A stretch of 64,000 bases of DNA from DAOOVD01 sp035369845 (GCA_035369845.1 DAOOVD010000004.1:1-64000), one strand, 5' to 3'. Counted from the stretch's first letter, positions 8,365 to 17,489 are shown. Numbers and translations: made by a program. Notes: generated by a model from the letters alone, not told the origin.

Positions 8365-9579
8365 TCAACTGGCGGGCATATGCTGGGTTATGCAGTGGAT
8401 TCCGCCTCCCCACAGGTTTACGCTTTCGGCGTTGATGCCGATTACGGCGCGCCCGGGGAACACGCTCTGGAAGATATCCCTGACCTGGTCTTCGACGGCT
8501 TTCAGTTTTTCTGAGCGTCCAGGCTTCCAATAGGTTTGCATCAGTACCGCGCCGTTTGTGACGGCATAATTCAGATAGCTGCGCACGGGTATTTTGCCCG
8601 TATCGTCCGCCTCTCCGTAAAGCGTGGGAGGCATCGGGATTCTAATAATGCGGAACGGTTTTCCGTCCTGGTCTGTCGAGTTCAGCAGTATATTGTAGTT
8701 CTCTTCGAGGCGCAGGTACGAATCCTGCGAAGTCTGGTTCGTATATCTGTCCTCAGGCAGGACCTGTGCCAGCAGTATCGTGTCCGGACTTGCGAAACGC
8801 GCTATTTCATTGACGTGCCCGTTTGTGATCAGGTCGTCTTCGGCAAGTCCCCGCTTCAGCCATATTACTTTCTTCGCCCCGAGCACCCTTTTATATTCAT
8901 TCTCGATCTGTTCTTTGGCCAGCGCCGGATTCCGGTTGAGCGCGACCGATTCGGTTATCATAATTGTCCCCCGGCCGTTGGACTCTACGCCGCCGCCTTC
9001 TGAGACGAGACTTGTGGCGATTACCGGCAGCTTGAGCAGTTGGGCGGTCAGTCTGTCTATCCGGCTCTCAGTATCGAGAAAATACCGGCTTGCTCCCCTG
9101 CCGTAGTTGTTGAAGCCGAAGTCCACGACATTCAGTCCGTTCTCACTGTCTTTGACGAAAACCGGCCCGACATCCCTCGCCCATATGGACAGGTGGTTGA
9201 CTATGTAGTAGCTGACGTTCGTGCCGGTATAGCCGTTTGCTTTGAGCAAGTCTTCAATTTGTGTGATTTCTTCTTTGCTCTGTGTGATCAGGTTTACCCT
9301 GACATACGGGTCAAGGGCCTTGATGATGTCGATAAAGACGGGGTATACGGGGTTGCTGGCGGTGCTGTACATTCCTTCCGGCCACTGCATCCATACCGCC
9401 TGCTGCTTTTCGAATTCGCCCGGAAACACAATGGAAGCCGGGCCGGAAGACTGGCCGCTTCCGGCCTGGTCCGGTTTTTTATACGCTCTGTTGATTTGGG
9501 TTCTGGCGGCGGCCATGATTACGAGCACGCAAACAAAAGCGGCAATAACGGCTATATATCGTTTTTTCACCGGAGCCAA
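8365..9579 (-). CDS. Exported agmatine deiminase / peptidyl-arginine deiminase family protein
   Basis: A guanidino-modifying enzyme of the PAD_porph family. Conserved motifs are MQWPEG, WARDVGPVFV, VSEGGGVESNGRGT, TNGHVNEIARF (catalytic His) and WGGGIHCITQHMP (catalytic Cys). An N-terminal hydrophobic helix at about residues 9-26 marks it as exported or anchored, unlike the cytosolic AguA. The expected reaction is hydrolysis of a guanidino group, such as agmatine to N-carbamoylputrescine plus ammonia; the substrate is not settled. TTG at 9579 follows GGGAGGTG at a good distance. No putrescine-pathway genes adjoin. Confidence 0.85.
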   Translation of the reverse strand: MAPVKKRYIAVIAAFVCVLVIMAAARTQINRAYKKPDQAGSGQSSGPASIVFPGEFEKQQAVWMQWPEGMYSTASNPVYPVFIDIIKALDPYVRVNLITQSKEEITQIEDLLKANGYTGTNVSYYIVNHLSIWARDVGPVFVKDSENGLNVVDFGFNNYGRGASRYFLDTESRIDRLTAQLLKLPVIATSLVSEGGGVESNGRGTIMITESVALNRNPALAKEQIENEYKRVLGAKKVIWLKRGLAEDDLITNGHVNEIARFASPDTILLAQVLPEDRYTNQTSQDSYLRLEENYNILLNSTDQDGKPFRIIRIPMPPTLYGEADDTGKIPVRSYLNYAVTNGAVLMQTYWKPGRSEKLKAVEDQVRDIFQSVFPGRAVIGINAESVNLWGGGIHCITQHMPAS

Positions 9580-9675
9580 CGATACACACCTCCCGTCTCT
9601 TTATTATTTACAGAAAAGTGATAGTGATTCACGCAATTTTTTAAGTTTTCGACCATAGCTTCCTTTTTCAGACAA

Positions 9676-9707
9676 CAGGGGCAGCCAAAGAATATAAGCT
9701 GCCCCTG
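9676..9707 (-). terminator. Hairpin downstream of cobN-like gene
   Basis: A ten-bp perfect stem (CAGGGGCAGC and complement) with a 12-base loop lies 20-50 bases past the cobN-like stop. No long U run follows on the minus strand, so it may be a weak terminator or an mRNA 3' end. Confidence 0.4.
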
Positions 9708-9729
9708 CTAAGATTAATTGAAGCCGAAA

Positions 9730-12700
9730 CTACCTGCGGGCGGTCAGATAACCCCTGATAAAGACGGCCACCACGCCCAAGGCCGCCAGGATGGCGAAGG
9801 CGGTCACCGCCTTGCGGCCGGTCCCTGACGATGCTTTCTCTTTTTTTACCTCAATTTCATAGCCTTTCACGGCGGCTCCACCTGCCTGATCGCCTTCACC
9901 GGCCCGGCTTGCCACCTGCATAGCGGCTTCACCTGCGGGCCCCCGGCTCTGCCCGGCTTCGGCCTGCTCTTCCCGGGCTTCCGCTGCTTGTTGCGGCGCC
10001 GGCGCGGCAGGCCCGGGCAGGTTGCCGGCCTGATTCGGCTCCTGTACATTAACATCTGTGGGAGGCTCGGGTTTGTCGGGGAAAACCGCCGCCGGCCGGC
10101 TGCTGCTGCGATTTCCCCTGGCGCCGGCAGGAGATTCCGCCCGTATTTGTAATTCCTTTTCAGTTGCTTCAGTGAATGCCTGCTTAAACTTATTGAGAGT
10201 ATCGCTGTCCACCGTGGTGTAGTTGGCGATCCACTCGTTGAACACCAGGTTGGCGCAGGTATGGTGGCAGCACACCACGCCGTACTGAGCGGCGCTCTGG
10301 ATGTAGGCGTCGGAAAGTTTCTGCAATGTCTCCGGATCCGCCTGCCACATATCCCGGCGGGCCGCTTCCATCGCCCAGCCGATAATTGCCTGCAGGTTGT
10401 AGGGGTTCAACCGGCTGCTGATATTTTTATCAAACACAAAGGTTTGGGCCACCTGCTGCCAGGCCCAGTCGCTCACCCCGCCCAGGGTGGCGGCGACGCC
10501 GAACAGATTGGCGATGTGGTCGCTGATCGCCCTGGAACCGGAAAAGCCTTCTTTCAGCATACCTTCTATCCACTTGGGGTTCAGCACCCTGGTCCTCAGT
10601 TCGGTCCCCACGAATTCACTCAGGGATTGGACTTTCACTTTCGACGGGTCGGCGGCGTTGCGGGTGTTGACGATGTAGGCGTCCACTGAACGGCCTGATT
10701 CCGCCTCCGCCGCCAGCTTCAGCCCGCCCAGGTACTGGTAGACGTCGTCGTTGTCCAGCACGCCGTACATAGAGTCGCGGACCTGGGTGACGGCGTCCAC
10801 GGTGCCGAGCATCTGCCGGAAGGTTTCCAGCGCCTGCACCCCGTAGTTATTCCTGCCGTAAATGTAAGACATCCGCGCCAGGTAGGTGTCAATTAAATCC
10901 TGTGTGCTGTCCCAGGCGCTGGTGGCCTTGACCAAATCCGAGACTCCGGCCCCGTAAGTTCCCGGCGCTTCCCCGAAGATTCTGGCCGCGGCCAGGTTGG
11001 CGGCGTCAGCCTGGGACATGCCTTCCGCCTGCAGCTTTGCCAGCATGTCCTGGTAGTGTTTTTTCACCAGGTTGTCCCCCGTGCTTTCATCCAGCAGGGC
11101 GATCAGCCGGAAGGCGTCGTCCATCAGCGAAACGGTGCAGGCGAAGGTGTCCCGGAAAAGACCGGAAATAGTCACCAGCACGTCGATCCGCGGCCGCTGA
11201 CGTCCCTCCTTGTCCAGCAGGTCCTCCAGGGGGGTCACTTTCACCTTCGTCACCCGGCCGCTGGCGTCATAGACGGGTTCCACCCCGATCAACCGGAAGA
11301 TCAGGCCCACACTCTCGCCCTGGGTGCACATGGTTTCAATGGCCCAGAGCACTACCCCCACCGTCTCGGGGTAGCGGCCGTTTTCGTCGCAGTACCTGGT
11401 CAGCAGCTGGTCGGCGGCTTCCCTGCCGGTCTTCCACGCCGCCTCGTCAGGCACCTTGCGCGGGTCGAAGGACACCAGGTTGCGTCCGGTGGGCATGGCG
11501 TCGGGGAACCGCACCGGATCCCGGCCCAGTCCCGGCTCGATGTGCTCGCCGCGCAGCGCCCGCAGCAGGTTGGTCATTTCATTGGTGGTCAAGAGCAGGT
11601 TCTGCCTGATCTGGTCGCGGCTGTTCTTCCGCGACTCGTAGTTGTAATTCACCACTGAATCTACCATCAGGTCCAAAAGCTCGCCTGCGGGGGGCTGCCC
11701 GAAGGTGTGCAGGCCGTAGGGCATCAGCTCCGCCGCCAGCTCTTCCAGGTACTCGTGGAGAAGAGATACTATTCGGGAGAAGTCGTCCGACTGAAGATCT
11801 ATGCCCAGGTCTTGGTCGAGACTGTTGGCTTTGGCTTTCTCAATAATCTGCTCCTGCAGGCCGGCCGCCCTGGATGTATCGCCCCTGCCCATTGCATCCC
11901 GGTAGTCCACAACCAGCTGCTGCAGTTCGTCCAGTTCGCCGTATAGACCGGGCCGGACCATGGGCGGTATGAGGTGGTCGATAATGACTGCGTACCCCCG
12001 GCGCTTGGCCTGGGTTCCCTCCCCGGGGTTGTTCACGATGTACGGATAGATGTCGGGCGTGTCGCCGATCAGGGCGTCCGGCCAGTCGTCCCCGCCCAGG
12101 CCGACGCTCCGGCCCGGCAGCCACTCCAGGGTGCCGTGGGTGCCCAGGTGGATCACCGCGTCCGCCTTATATCCTTTCTGCAGCCACAGGTAAAAGGCGA
12201 TGTACTGGTGCGGGGGCGGCAGGGTGCCCGAGTGGAGCCTTCTTATGATATCCTCTTCATCGCCGTCGCACCAGCCCCGCATGGGTTGCGGCCCGATGAA
12301 GACGTTGCCTAAGAGCGCCCCGGGGATGACAATCCGCCCGTTATGCACCATAATGTTTCCCGGCGCCGGGCCCCACTCTTTTTCCACCTGCTCCCGCAGT
12401 TTTTCGGGCAGGGTGTTGTACCAGTATACGTACTGGTCCACCGGGATGGTCATGGCGCCCGCTTTGACCAGGGCTTCCAGTTCGCCCGGCGCCCAGCTGC
12501 CGATATTTCTGCCCCGTTCAAAAATAAGTTTGCTCACGGCCCCCGCGCTTAAATCGCCTTCCACGCGGTACCCGTCGTCCTTCATGGCCTGCAGAACCCC
12601 GGCGGCGCTCTCCATCAGGTTAAGATAGGATGCTCCGATGTCGTCCTTGCCCCCGTAATGGTTGTAGTAAATCAGGGCTATTTTTTTATCCGCGTTGGCC

Positions 12701-14451
12701 TTTTTTCTCAAGTTGACCCAGCCTATGGCCCGCCCGGCCAGCCGGGCGACGCGGTCGTCCAGGGGGAAATTTTTTACAATCTGCGTCCCCGTCCCCGGGT
12801 CGACGGCGACAACTTTGCCGCCGCCCATAAACACCGGCTCGATCCGGCCGTCCAGCTCGGGGTAGGCCACAGACCAGTATACTTCACCGCCGATACCGGC
12901 CGGGTTCTGCTGCCAGTCGTCCAGGCCCGCGGAACTGTACACCGGGGCCATCACCGGGACATTCAACTTTTTGAACAGGTCGATCCCGGCGTCGGAGTTA
13001 CCGTAAATGAAGTTAAAGCCGACTGACGCCGTGATCAATAGGTCGATCTTGCTTTTGCCGTACTGCATGAAAAACTGCTCCACGGCTGTCTTCCGGTCGC
13101 TGTCGCCGTATACCGGGATCACGTTGTACCTCCCGGCTTCCAGGGAGCGGAGCAGGGCTTCCTGCATGGCCTTATCGTCGTTGTTGATATCGTAGTTGGT
13201 GGCGATGATCCCGATCCACGGCGTTTCATCCTGTAATTTGCCGCTCAGATGGTACCAGGCCAGGTAGTTCCTTAATAAAGTGAACGTGCCGGGGAGTACG
13301 CCCGTGCCTTTGTCCTTCGCGCCGCAAACCGCGTCATACACCGACTGGTACAGCGAGTCCGTATCTGGCGCCTGCCCGCCGGGCGGCAGAGCCTCGCAGA
13401 GCGCGTCATAAACGGCGCCGGACACGGTTTCCACATACTGATCCAACCCGTGCCGGAATTCCTGGCGCCAGCCCGCATACAGGGCTTTATAGACGGTGTC
13501 CGCAGCTACGCCTGGCCCGGCGTCCTGCGCCCCGCAAACCGCCTGGTACACGGCATGGCGGACGGTGACAGAAACCAGGGCCGGTTCAGTGTCCTGCGCG
13601 ATCACGCTGTAAACGGAGTTGTAGAGAGGATCGGCGGTAACACCCGGCCCGGCGCATTGCCCCGGCCCGTACACGGCGCTGTAGACAGCTTCGTGCACGG
13701 TATCGATGACAGGCTCCCAGGCGCTGGCCTGGCTGGAATCGTACACTGCCGCATAGACGGCCCGGTGCACGGCGTTGACAGCCAGGCCGGCGGCAATACC
13801 CGGACCGGACTGGTAGACCTCGCCGTAAACGGTGTTGTATATCGCTTCGACGTTTGGCTTTGGCGTCTGGTCGGCTGTGGCGTCAGGGTGGTAGACAACC
13901 CGGCTGTCCAGCGTGACCGGAGCCAGGTCTTCCTGGGCGGTTAGCCCGCTGTATTTGGAAAGCAGGTAGAGTTCCATGCGGCGCATGTTCTCAAGACTGC
14001 TGTTGTTGATGTACATCTGTAACGCATTATCTTCTGAGCCGTCTATCCTGCCGTCGCCGATGTCGCTCCCGGTGGACAGCACTTTGCAGGCCGCCGGTGT
14101 CACGTCCAGGATGGATTTAATCACCTGCAAACTGCCCCCGCCGATCATCTGCAGCAAAAATATATCGGCATTTTGCAGATCATTTTTAATTTCTTCAACT
14201 TTCCCGGCATCGGCCAGGCTGTCGGATTTGTAAAGCTTTAATTGAAATGCGTAACCCTGTCCCTGAAGCTGGTAGTAGGCGCCGACCAAATTGGTGAACA
14301 GGCTGCTGCTGCCGGCCACCATTACCAGCTTGGGCTTCCTGGCTTCCTTCGCCCCGGCCTGAGGCAGACAGGCTGCCGCGGCCGCCGCCAGCAGCGCGGC
14401 AGCCAGCGCAAGAGCGAGAAGCGTTTTTTTAAAGCTGATGAAGTTTTTCAT
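9730..14451 (-). CDS. Exported, membrane-anchored CobN/Mg-chelatase H-like protein
   Basis: A CobN/BchH-family large subunit of about 1,573 residues. It begins with a signal peptide (TLLALALAAALLAAAAAACL) and ends in a helix near residues 1548-1568 followed by TARR, so the body should lie outside the membrane. The core matches the family: IHLGTHGTLEWLPGRSVGLG, GEGTQAKRRGYAVIIDHL and YNLQAIIGWAMEAARR. Residues about 195-385 hold repeated AVYxAVYG-like units inserted in the N-terminal half; a Pro/Ala/Glu-rich linker precedes the anchor. Cytosolic CobN inserts cobalt into a corrin with CobST, which are absent here. The ExbB-like neighbours and B12 riboswitches suggest corrinoid or cobalt handling at the cell surface. 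Confidence 0.85.
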   Translation of the reverse strand: MKNFISFKKTLLALALAAALLAAAAAACLPQAGAKEARKPKLVMVAGSSSLFTNLVGAYYQLQGQGYAFQLKLYKSDSLADAGKVEEIKNDLQNADIFLLQMIGGGSLQVIKSILDVTPAACKVLSTGSDIGDGRIDGSEDNALQMYINNSSLENMRRMELYLLSKYSGLTAQEDLAPVTLDSRVVYHPDATADQTPKPNVEAIYNTVYGEVYQSGPGIAAGLAVNAVHRAVYAAVYDSSQASAWEPVIDTVHEAVYSAVYGPGQCAGPGVTADPLYNSVYSVIAQDTEPALVSVTVRHAVYQAVCGAQDAGPGVAADTVYKALYAGWRQEFRHGLDQYVETVSGAVYDALCEALPPGGQAPDTDSLYQSVYDAVCGAKDKGTGVLPGTFTLLRNYLAWYHLSGKLQDETPWIGIIATNYDINNDDKAMQEALLRSLEAGRYNVIPVYGDSDRKTAVEQFFMQYGKSKIDLLITASVGFNFIYGNSDAGIDLFKKLNVPVMAPVYSSAGLDDWQQNPAGIGGEVYWSVAYPELDGRIEPVFMGGGKVVAVDPGTGTQIVKNFPLDDRVARLAGRAIGWVNLRKKANADKKIALIYYNHYGGKDDIGASYLNLMESAAGVLQAMKDDGYRVEGDLSAGAVSKLIFERGRNIGSWAPGELEALVKAGAMTIPVDQYVYWYNTLPEKLREQVEKEWGPAPGNIMVHNGRIVIPGALLGNVFIGPQPMRGWCDGDEEDIIRRLHSGTLPPPHQYIAFYLWLQKGYKADAVIHLGTHGTLEWLPGRSVGLGGDDWPDALIGDTPDIYPYIVNNPGEGTQAKRRGYAVIIDHLIPPMVRPGLYGELDELQQLVVDYRDAMGRGDTSRAAGLQEQIIEKAKANSLDQDLGIDLQSDDFSRIVSLLHEYLEELAAELMPYGLHTFGQPPAGELLDLMVDSVVNYNYESRKNSRDQIRQNLLLTTNEMTNLLRALRGEHIEPGLGRDPVRFPDAMPTGRNLVSFDPRKVPDEAAWKTGREAADQLLTRYCDENGRYPETVGVVLWAIETMCTQGESVGLIFRLIGVEPVYDASGRVTKVKVTPLEDLLDKEGRQRPRIDVLVTISGLFRDTFACTVSLMDDAFRLIALLDESTGDNLVKKHYQDMLAKLQAEGMSQADAANLAAARIFGEAPGTYGAGVSDLVKATSAWDSTQDLIDTYLARMSYIYGRNNYGVQALETFRQMLGTVDAVTQVRDSMYGVLDNDDVYQYLGGLKLAAEAESGRSVDAYIVNTRNAADPSKVKVQSLSEFVGTELRTRVLNPKWIEGMLKEGFSGSRAISDHIANLFGVAATLGGVSDWAWQQVAQTFVFDKNISSRLNPYNLQAIIGWAMEAARRDMWQADPETLQKLSDAYIQSAAQYGVVCCHHTCANLVFNEWIANYTTVDSDTLNKFKQAFTEATEKELQIRAESPAGARGNRSSSRPAAVFPDKPEPPTDVNVQEPNQAGNLPGPAAPAPQQAAEAREEQAEAGQSRGPAGEAAMQVASRAGEGDQAGGAAVKGYEIEVKKEKASSGTGRKAVTAFAILAALGVVAVFIRGYLTARR

Positions 14452-14521
14452 CAAATTTTAATTCACCCCGATCTTTTATCTTCAACCGGCGGGAACGGAA
14501 TCGACCGGCCCGCCGCGATTC

Positions 14522-14878
14522 TCACTGCTGTTTATCGCCGCCGGCCTCAATCATGATCAATTTACCGGTTTTGTCGTCGCGGTAGACGGTGCCCATCTCC
14601 TGGTAGCCCGCACCGCCGCCTTTTTCGATCTGCGGGATTTCTTCGAGTTCTTTGCCCTGCTCCACGTCGATCACTTTCTGGATGCTCTGCAAAATACGCT
14701 GCTTTTCCTGAGTATCTACCCTGGCAAAGATGACGTTCTGGAGGTTCCAGGAAAGGACCAGAGATACCAATAATCCCACGGCAAATACCAGCATCACGTC
14801 AATCAGATTGCGTACCCCGTCCATGGGGTTGATTTCTTCGGATGACAGGTGTCTTCGCCTCGCCTTCCGGGAAAGCAT
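14522..14878 (-). CDS. DUF2149 family protein (ExbD-like partner)
   Basis: The 118-residue protein has one transmembrane helix at about 23-45 (LIDVMLVFAVGLLVSLVLSW) and a short outside domain ending GTVYRDDKTGKLIMIEAGG. This is ExbD/TolR topology and the DUF2149 type that sits beside ExbB-like and CobN-like genes in methanogens. AGGAGG is spaced for the ATG at 14878. It begins inside the last 80 bases of the ExbB-like frame, so translation is coupled. It probably forms a proton-driven motor with that protein, by analogy with ExbBD. Confidence 0.75.
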   Translation of the reverse strand: MLSRKARRRHLSSEEINPMDGVRNLIDVMLVFAVGLLVSLVLSWNLQNVIFARVDTQEKQRILQSIQKVIDVEQGKELEEIPQIEKGGGAGYQEMGTVYRDDKTGKLIMIEAGGDKQQ

Positions 14879-15518
14879 GGCATTCACCTCCTACAATTGC
14901 TTCCAGCAATAATTCCAAGGTATTCAGTTCCTTTTCATACCAGCGGTGCCGGAACAGGGAGATCAGCGCCCCGATAGCCCCGGCCGCTACGCCTACCACC
15001 GTAGTGTCAAAGGCCACCGTCATGGCCTCGGATAGTTCCCGCACGTCGCCCTGGCCCAGGGCGACCAGCCCCGGCCCCAGGGGAATGATGGTTCCCAACA
15101 AACCGAGCGTTGGTCCCAGTTTGGCCAGCAGGTCTGTTTTCCCCAACATCTGCTTGGCGCGAAATTCTTCCTGGTCAAGGATGTCTTTGGCTATCAGTTT
15201 TCTGTCTTCAGCGGACAGGTTGGTCCGGGCCAGGAGATCGGATAGTGATTCCTTCTGCCGGGGGGACAGGGAGCATCGTTCAATGACCTGTTGCAGGTTT
15301 TTCATCTGCCAGGGGGAGATGCCCTTGACATCGTGGAATACTTCTCCCAGATGCACTGACCGGGCCGCCTTTCTTTGTCTCACTTCTGCTATAAAGGCGC
15401 CCAGTTCCGTGAATGCAAGGACCAGAAAAAACAGAAGCGCCAGGATGTCGGGAATTAACAAACTCTGGGCCGCTGCATGCAAGATTTTGTTCAGGTATTC
15501 CGACCCGGGGATAATCAT
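14799..15518 (-). CDS. MotA/TolQ/ExbB proton channel family protein
   Basis: The 239-residue ExbB/TolQ-like protein has a first helix near 20-40 (IPDILALLFFLVLAFTELGAF), a long cytoplasmic loop with LGKTDLLAKLGPTLGLLGTIIPLG and a last helix pair with AMTVAFDTTVVGVAAGAIGAL. These are the channel signatures of proton-motive-force motors. Its start overlaps the DUF2162 stop (ATGA). The C-terminus overlaps DUF2149 by 80 bases, longer than usual; a frameshift near the end cannot be excluded. In a Gram-positive context the energised partner is probably the surface CobN-like protein rather than a TonB receptor. Confidence 0.85.
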   Translation of the reverse strand: MIIPGSEYLNKILHAAAQSLLIPDILALLFFLVLAFTELGAFIAEVRQRKAARSVHLGEVFHDVKGISPWQMKNLQQVIERCSLSPRQKESLSDLLARTNLSAEDRKLIAKDILDQEEFRAKQMLGKTDLLAKLGPTLGLLGTIIPLGPGLVALGQGDVRELSEAMTVAFDTTVVGVAAGAIGALISLFRHRWYEKELNTLELLLEAIVGGECHAFPEGEAKTPVIRRNQPHGRGTQSD

Positions 15519-16225
15519 CGGTGATCACGACCTTTCGCAAATTTAGCCTTGTTTTGGACATACCCGAACAGACTCAGGCTGCCGAAACCGAGCAGTACCA
15601 GCCCCAGCCAGCGGGGTGAAGCAATGGCAATAGGGCAAGAGGGCATGGCCATGGCCTGCACAAAGTTGGGGATGGTCAGGGCGAAGGCAAGCGTGAGCAC
15701 TCCCGTGAAAAACAGGAGATGGTTGAAAACTGCCGTTGGGTTCCACTGCACAGCCCCGATCAGCTTTCTGCCGGCAAATGCCGCGGCAATCGCCAGCAGC
15801 GTAAAAACGGCTGCAGTACCGGACCCCAGGGCGGGAACGCCTGCCCCCAGGAGCGGCGCCATGACAATGACCGAAAAAGCCAGGGCGATCATGCAGAACG
15901 GGCAGGGCAGAAAGCCCAGCAGGTAGCTCAGCCTGCCCCTTCCCCCCGCGCTTTTCGGACCGGCGGAAGCCGGTTCCTGCAATCCCAGGCAGATTAAAGT
16001 CAGGGCTATCAGAAGAGCGCCGGTAAAAGTGTAGCGGTCGAGCATGTCCACCAGTAACTGCTGCCGCCCGGCAAAGGCCGCGGTTAGAAGAAACAGCCCG
16101 CCGCCGAGGCCGGCCGCCGCAAGGATGAGCGCCCCGGCGCCGAGCCGGGATGCGCCCAGCACCAGCCCGGTTTTAATACTCAAGATCAGGGTTGCGGTCA
16201 GCAACCCTCCGTGCAAAAGAAACAC
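15515..16225 (-). CDS. DUF2162 family putative membrane transporter
   Basis: The 236-residue polytopic protein has about six or seven helices. The motif LGFLPCPFCMIALAFSVIVM places a CxxC pair at a helix edge, as in DUF2162 predicted transporters related to the CcdA/DsbD superfamily. It is the first gene after the riboswitches, and GTG at 16225 follows GAGGTGGGA. It could move reducing power or a metal for the CobN-like system; this is inference from position and the CxxC. It overlaps the ExbB-like gene by four bases. Confidence 0.7.
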   Translation of the reverse strand: MFLLHGGLLTATLILSIKTGLVLGASRLGAGALILAAAGLGGGLFLLTAAFAGRQQLLVDMLDRYTFTGALLIALTLICLGLQEPASAGPKSAGGRGRLSYLLGFLPCPFCMIALAFSVIVMAPLLGAGVPALGSGTAAVFTLLAIAAAFAGRKLIGAVQWNPTAVFNHLLFFTGVLTLAFALTIPNFVQAMAMPSCPIAIASPRWLGLVLLGFGSLSLFGYVQNKAKFAKGRDHR

Positions 16226-16348
16226 ATTCCCACCTCACAACCGGGGTCAGGCTTTACTTTGTGAAATTCTATGGTGTTACCGAAGCCGTCCCCCTGGCAT
16301 TTTTTGTCCTCTTATGTTTTCACCACTAAGCGCCTTACTACTGGCGCA

Positions 16349-16381
16349 TAAAAAACCTCCGCAATGTTGCTCTGCGGAGGG
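16349..16381 (-). terminator. Intrinsic terminator after proximal cobalamin riboswitch
   Basis: On the minus strand CCTCCGCA and TGCGGAGG form an eight-bp stem around a nine-base loop, followed by six U. It lies between riboswitch 1 and the DUF2162 gene, where a regulatory terminator is expected. Confidence 0.8.
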
Positions 16382-16480
16382 GTTACGGATAATGACAGTT
16401 GCCGGTATATTCCTCAAAAGGGAAACACATACCAGAAACACCTCCCCGTCGCTCGCAGGTTGTGCGGTGTTCTTAAGAAC

Positions 16481-16810
16481 AGGCAGGTCTCCTGGCTCCG
16501 GTTCATCGCCGCCTTACGCCTTCCCGTCCGGCGCTCAACTATTGGATGCGTTAGTCATCGGTTTCAAAACCATTGGCGCATGTTAACGCAGAGAAAAGGT
16601 TGAGTGCTGGACAGTGACACAAATCGGGGACATTCCTTCGTGAAATTGAAGTGAATTGACGTGAAATTGAAAAGAAGTGATGAATTTGCAAACACAAGAA
16701 GGTAGTCCCCATTCCTTGGTAAGGAGGCTCTCCGTTACAGTGGCGGGACCGCGCCGGACTCGCACCGGCTTCCCTATTAAGCTTTCCCCGTAGAGGTGAG
16801 CGCCTGTCTC
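16481..16810 (-). promoter_or_regulatory. Cobalamin riboswitch 1 (proximal)
   Basis: Read on the minus strand it shows the corrinoid aptamer landmarks in order: GGGAAGCCGGTGCGAGTCC, then CCGCCACTGTAAC (B12 box), CACTGTCCAGCACTC, GGACGGGAAGGCG and finally AGCCAGGAGACCTGCCT. Binding of a corrinoid should favour the terminator at 16349-16381 and shut down the DUF2162-ExbB-DUF2149-cobN operon. A peripheral arm between the B12 box and CACTGTCC carries about 100 extra bases with inverted ends (see findings). Confidence 0.9.
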
Positions 16811-16894
16811 GTTTATTCAGTTGGCAACCCGGGATCAAAAAAACGTCGAAATAGTAGTAAGGTAAAGCCTGCCCTTGCCTTCCTGGAGATGCGG

Positions 16895-16926
16895 AAAAGC
16901 CCGGCTTTTTCCAAAGCCGGGCTTTT
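16895..16926 (-). terminator. Intrinsic terminator between the two riboswitches
   Basis: A 14-bp stem (AAAAGCCCGGCTTT and complement) with a TTCC loop; the minus-strand 3' arm ends in a T run. It follows riboswitch 2 directly, so it is probably its own expression platform. It could also act on plus-strand transcripts. Confidence 0.75.
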
Positions 16927-16999
16927 TAGGGTCGTCAGCATGAGGCAGTATTCAAAAAGCGCCCCGGCCTTTCTTTGGAAGGCGGCACTTGGGCTCTTG

Positions 17000-17252
17000 C
17001 CCAGGCAGGTCTCCTGACTCGCGGATCACGGCGTATCTCCCGCCTTCCCGTCCAGTGCTCAACGGTATCTTGGTTACATAAATGCACTAAAAACTGTTAA
17101 AAGTAACTGGTTTCCAAACACTATTCAAAATACCATTGAGTGCTGAACAGTGGCATTCCGGGAGCCGCTCCCCACTTACAGTGGCCGGACCGTCCGGGAT
17201 TTGCACCCGGTTCCCTTTTCACCCCCCGGCATGGCCGGGAGAACCTGGACAA
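17000..17252 (-). promoter_or_regulatory. Cobalamin riboswitch 2 (distal)
   Basis: The minus strand shows a second full corrinoid aptamer: GGGAACCGGGTGCAAATCC, GGCCACTGTAAGTGGGGAGC, CACTGTTCAGCACTCAA, GAGCACTGGACGGGAAGGCG and GAGTCAGGAGACCTGCCTG. It shares the long CACTCAA...TTGAGC arm with riboswitch 1 but lacks its extra insert. It lies upstream of the inter-riboswitch terminator in the same orientation, with no gene between, so both aptamers would sit in one leader. Confidence 0.9.
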
Positions 17253-17489
17253 TATGTTTAATTTTACACTATACTATCATTACTTTTTATCCCTGTCTAT
17301 ATTTTTTTAAGGTTCCCCTTTTCTATTTTTTTCATTAATAGTATAATAAACTGGACAACCGGACCACGAAGGTGCCGATCGAATACATCGGGCTTGATAC
17401 GGCAAGATATTTCACTGAACTTAGAGCCACGAAGGCTTCGCCTGGATTCAGGCATTTCTTCGCGGCTTCTTTTGTGGGAGAGGTCGGTA

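Noticed and set aside
17400..17489. Extended N-terminus of CbiQ
   Set aside because: The open frame has no ribosome site before TTG 17490, and upstream sequence does not look like CbiQ.
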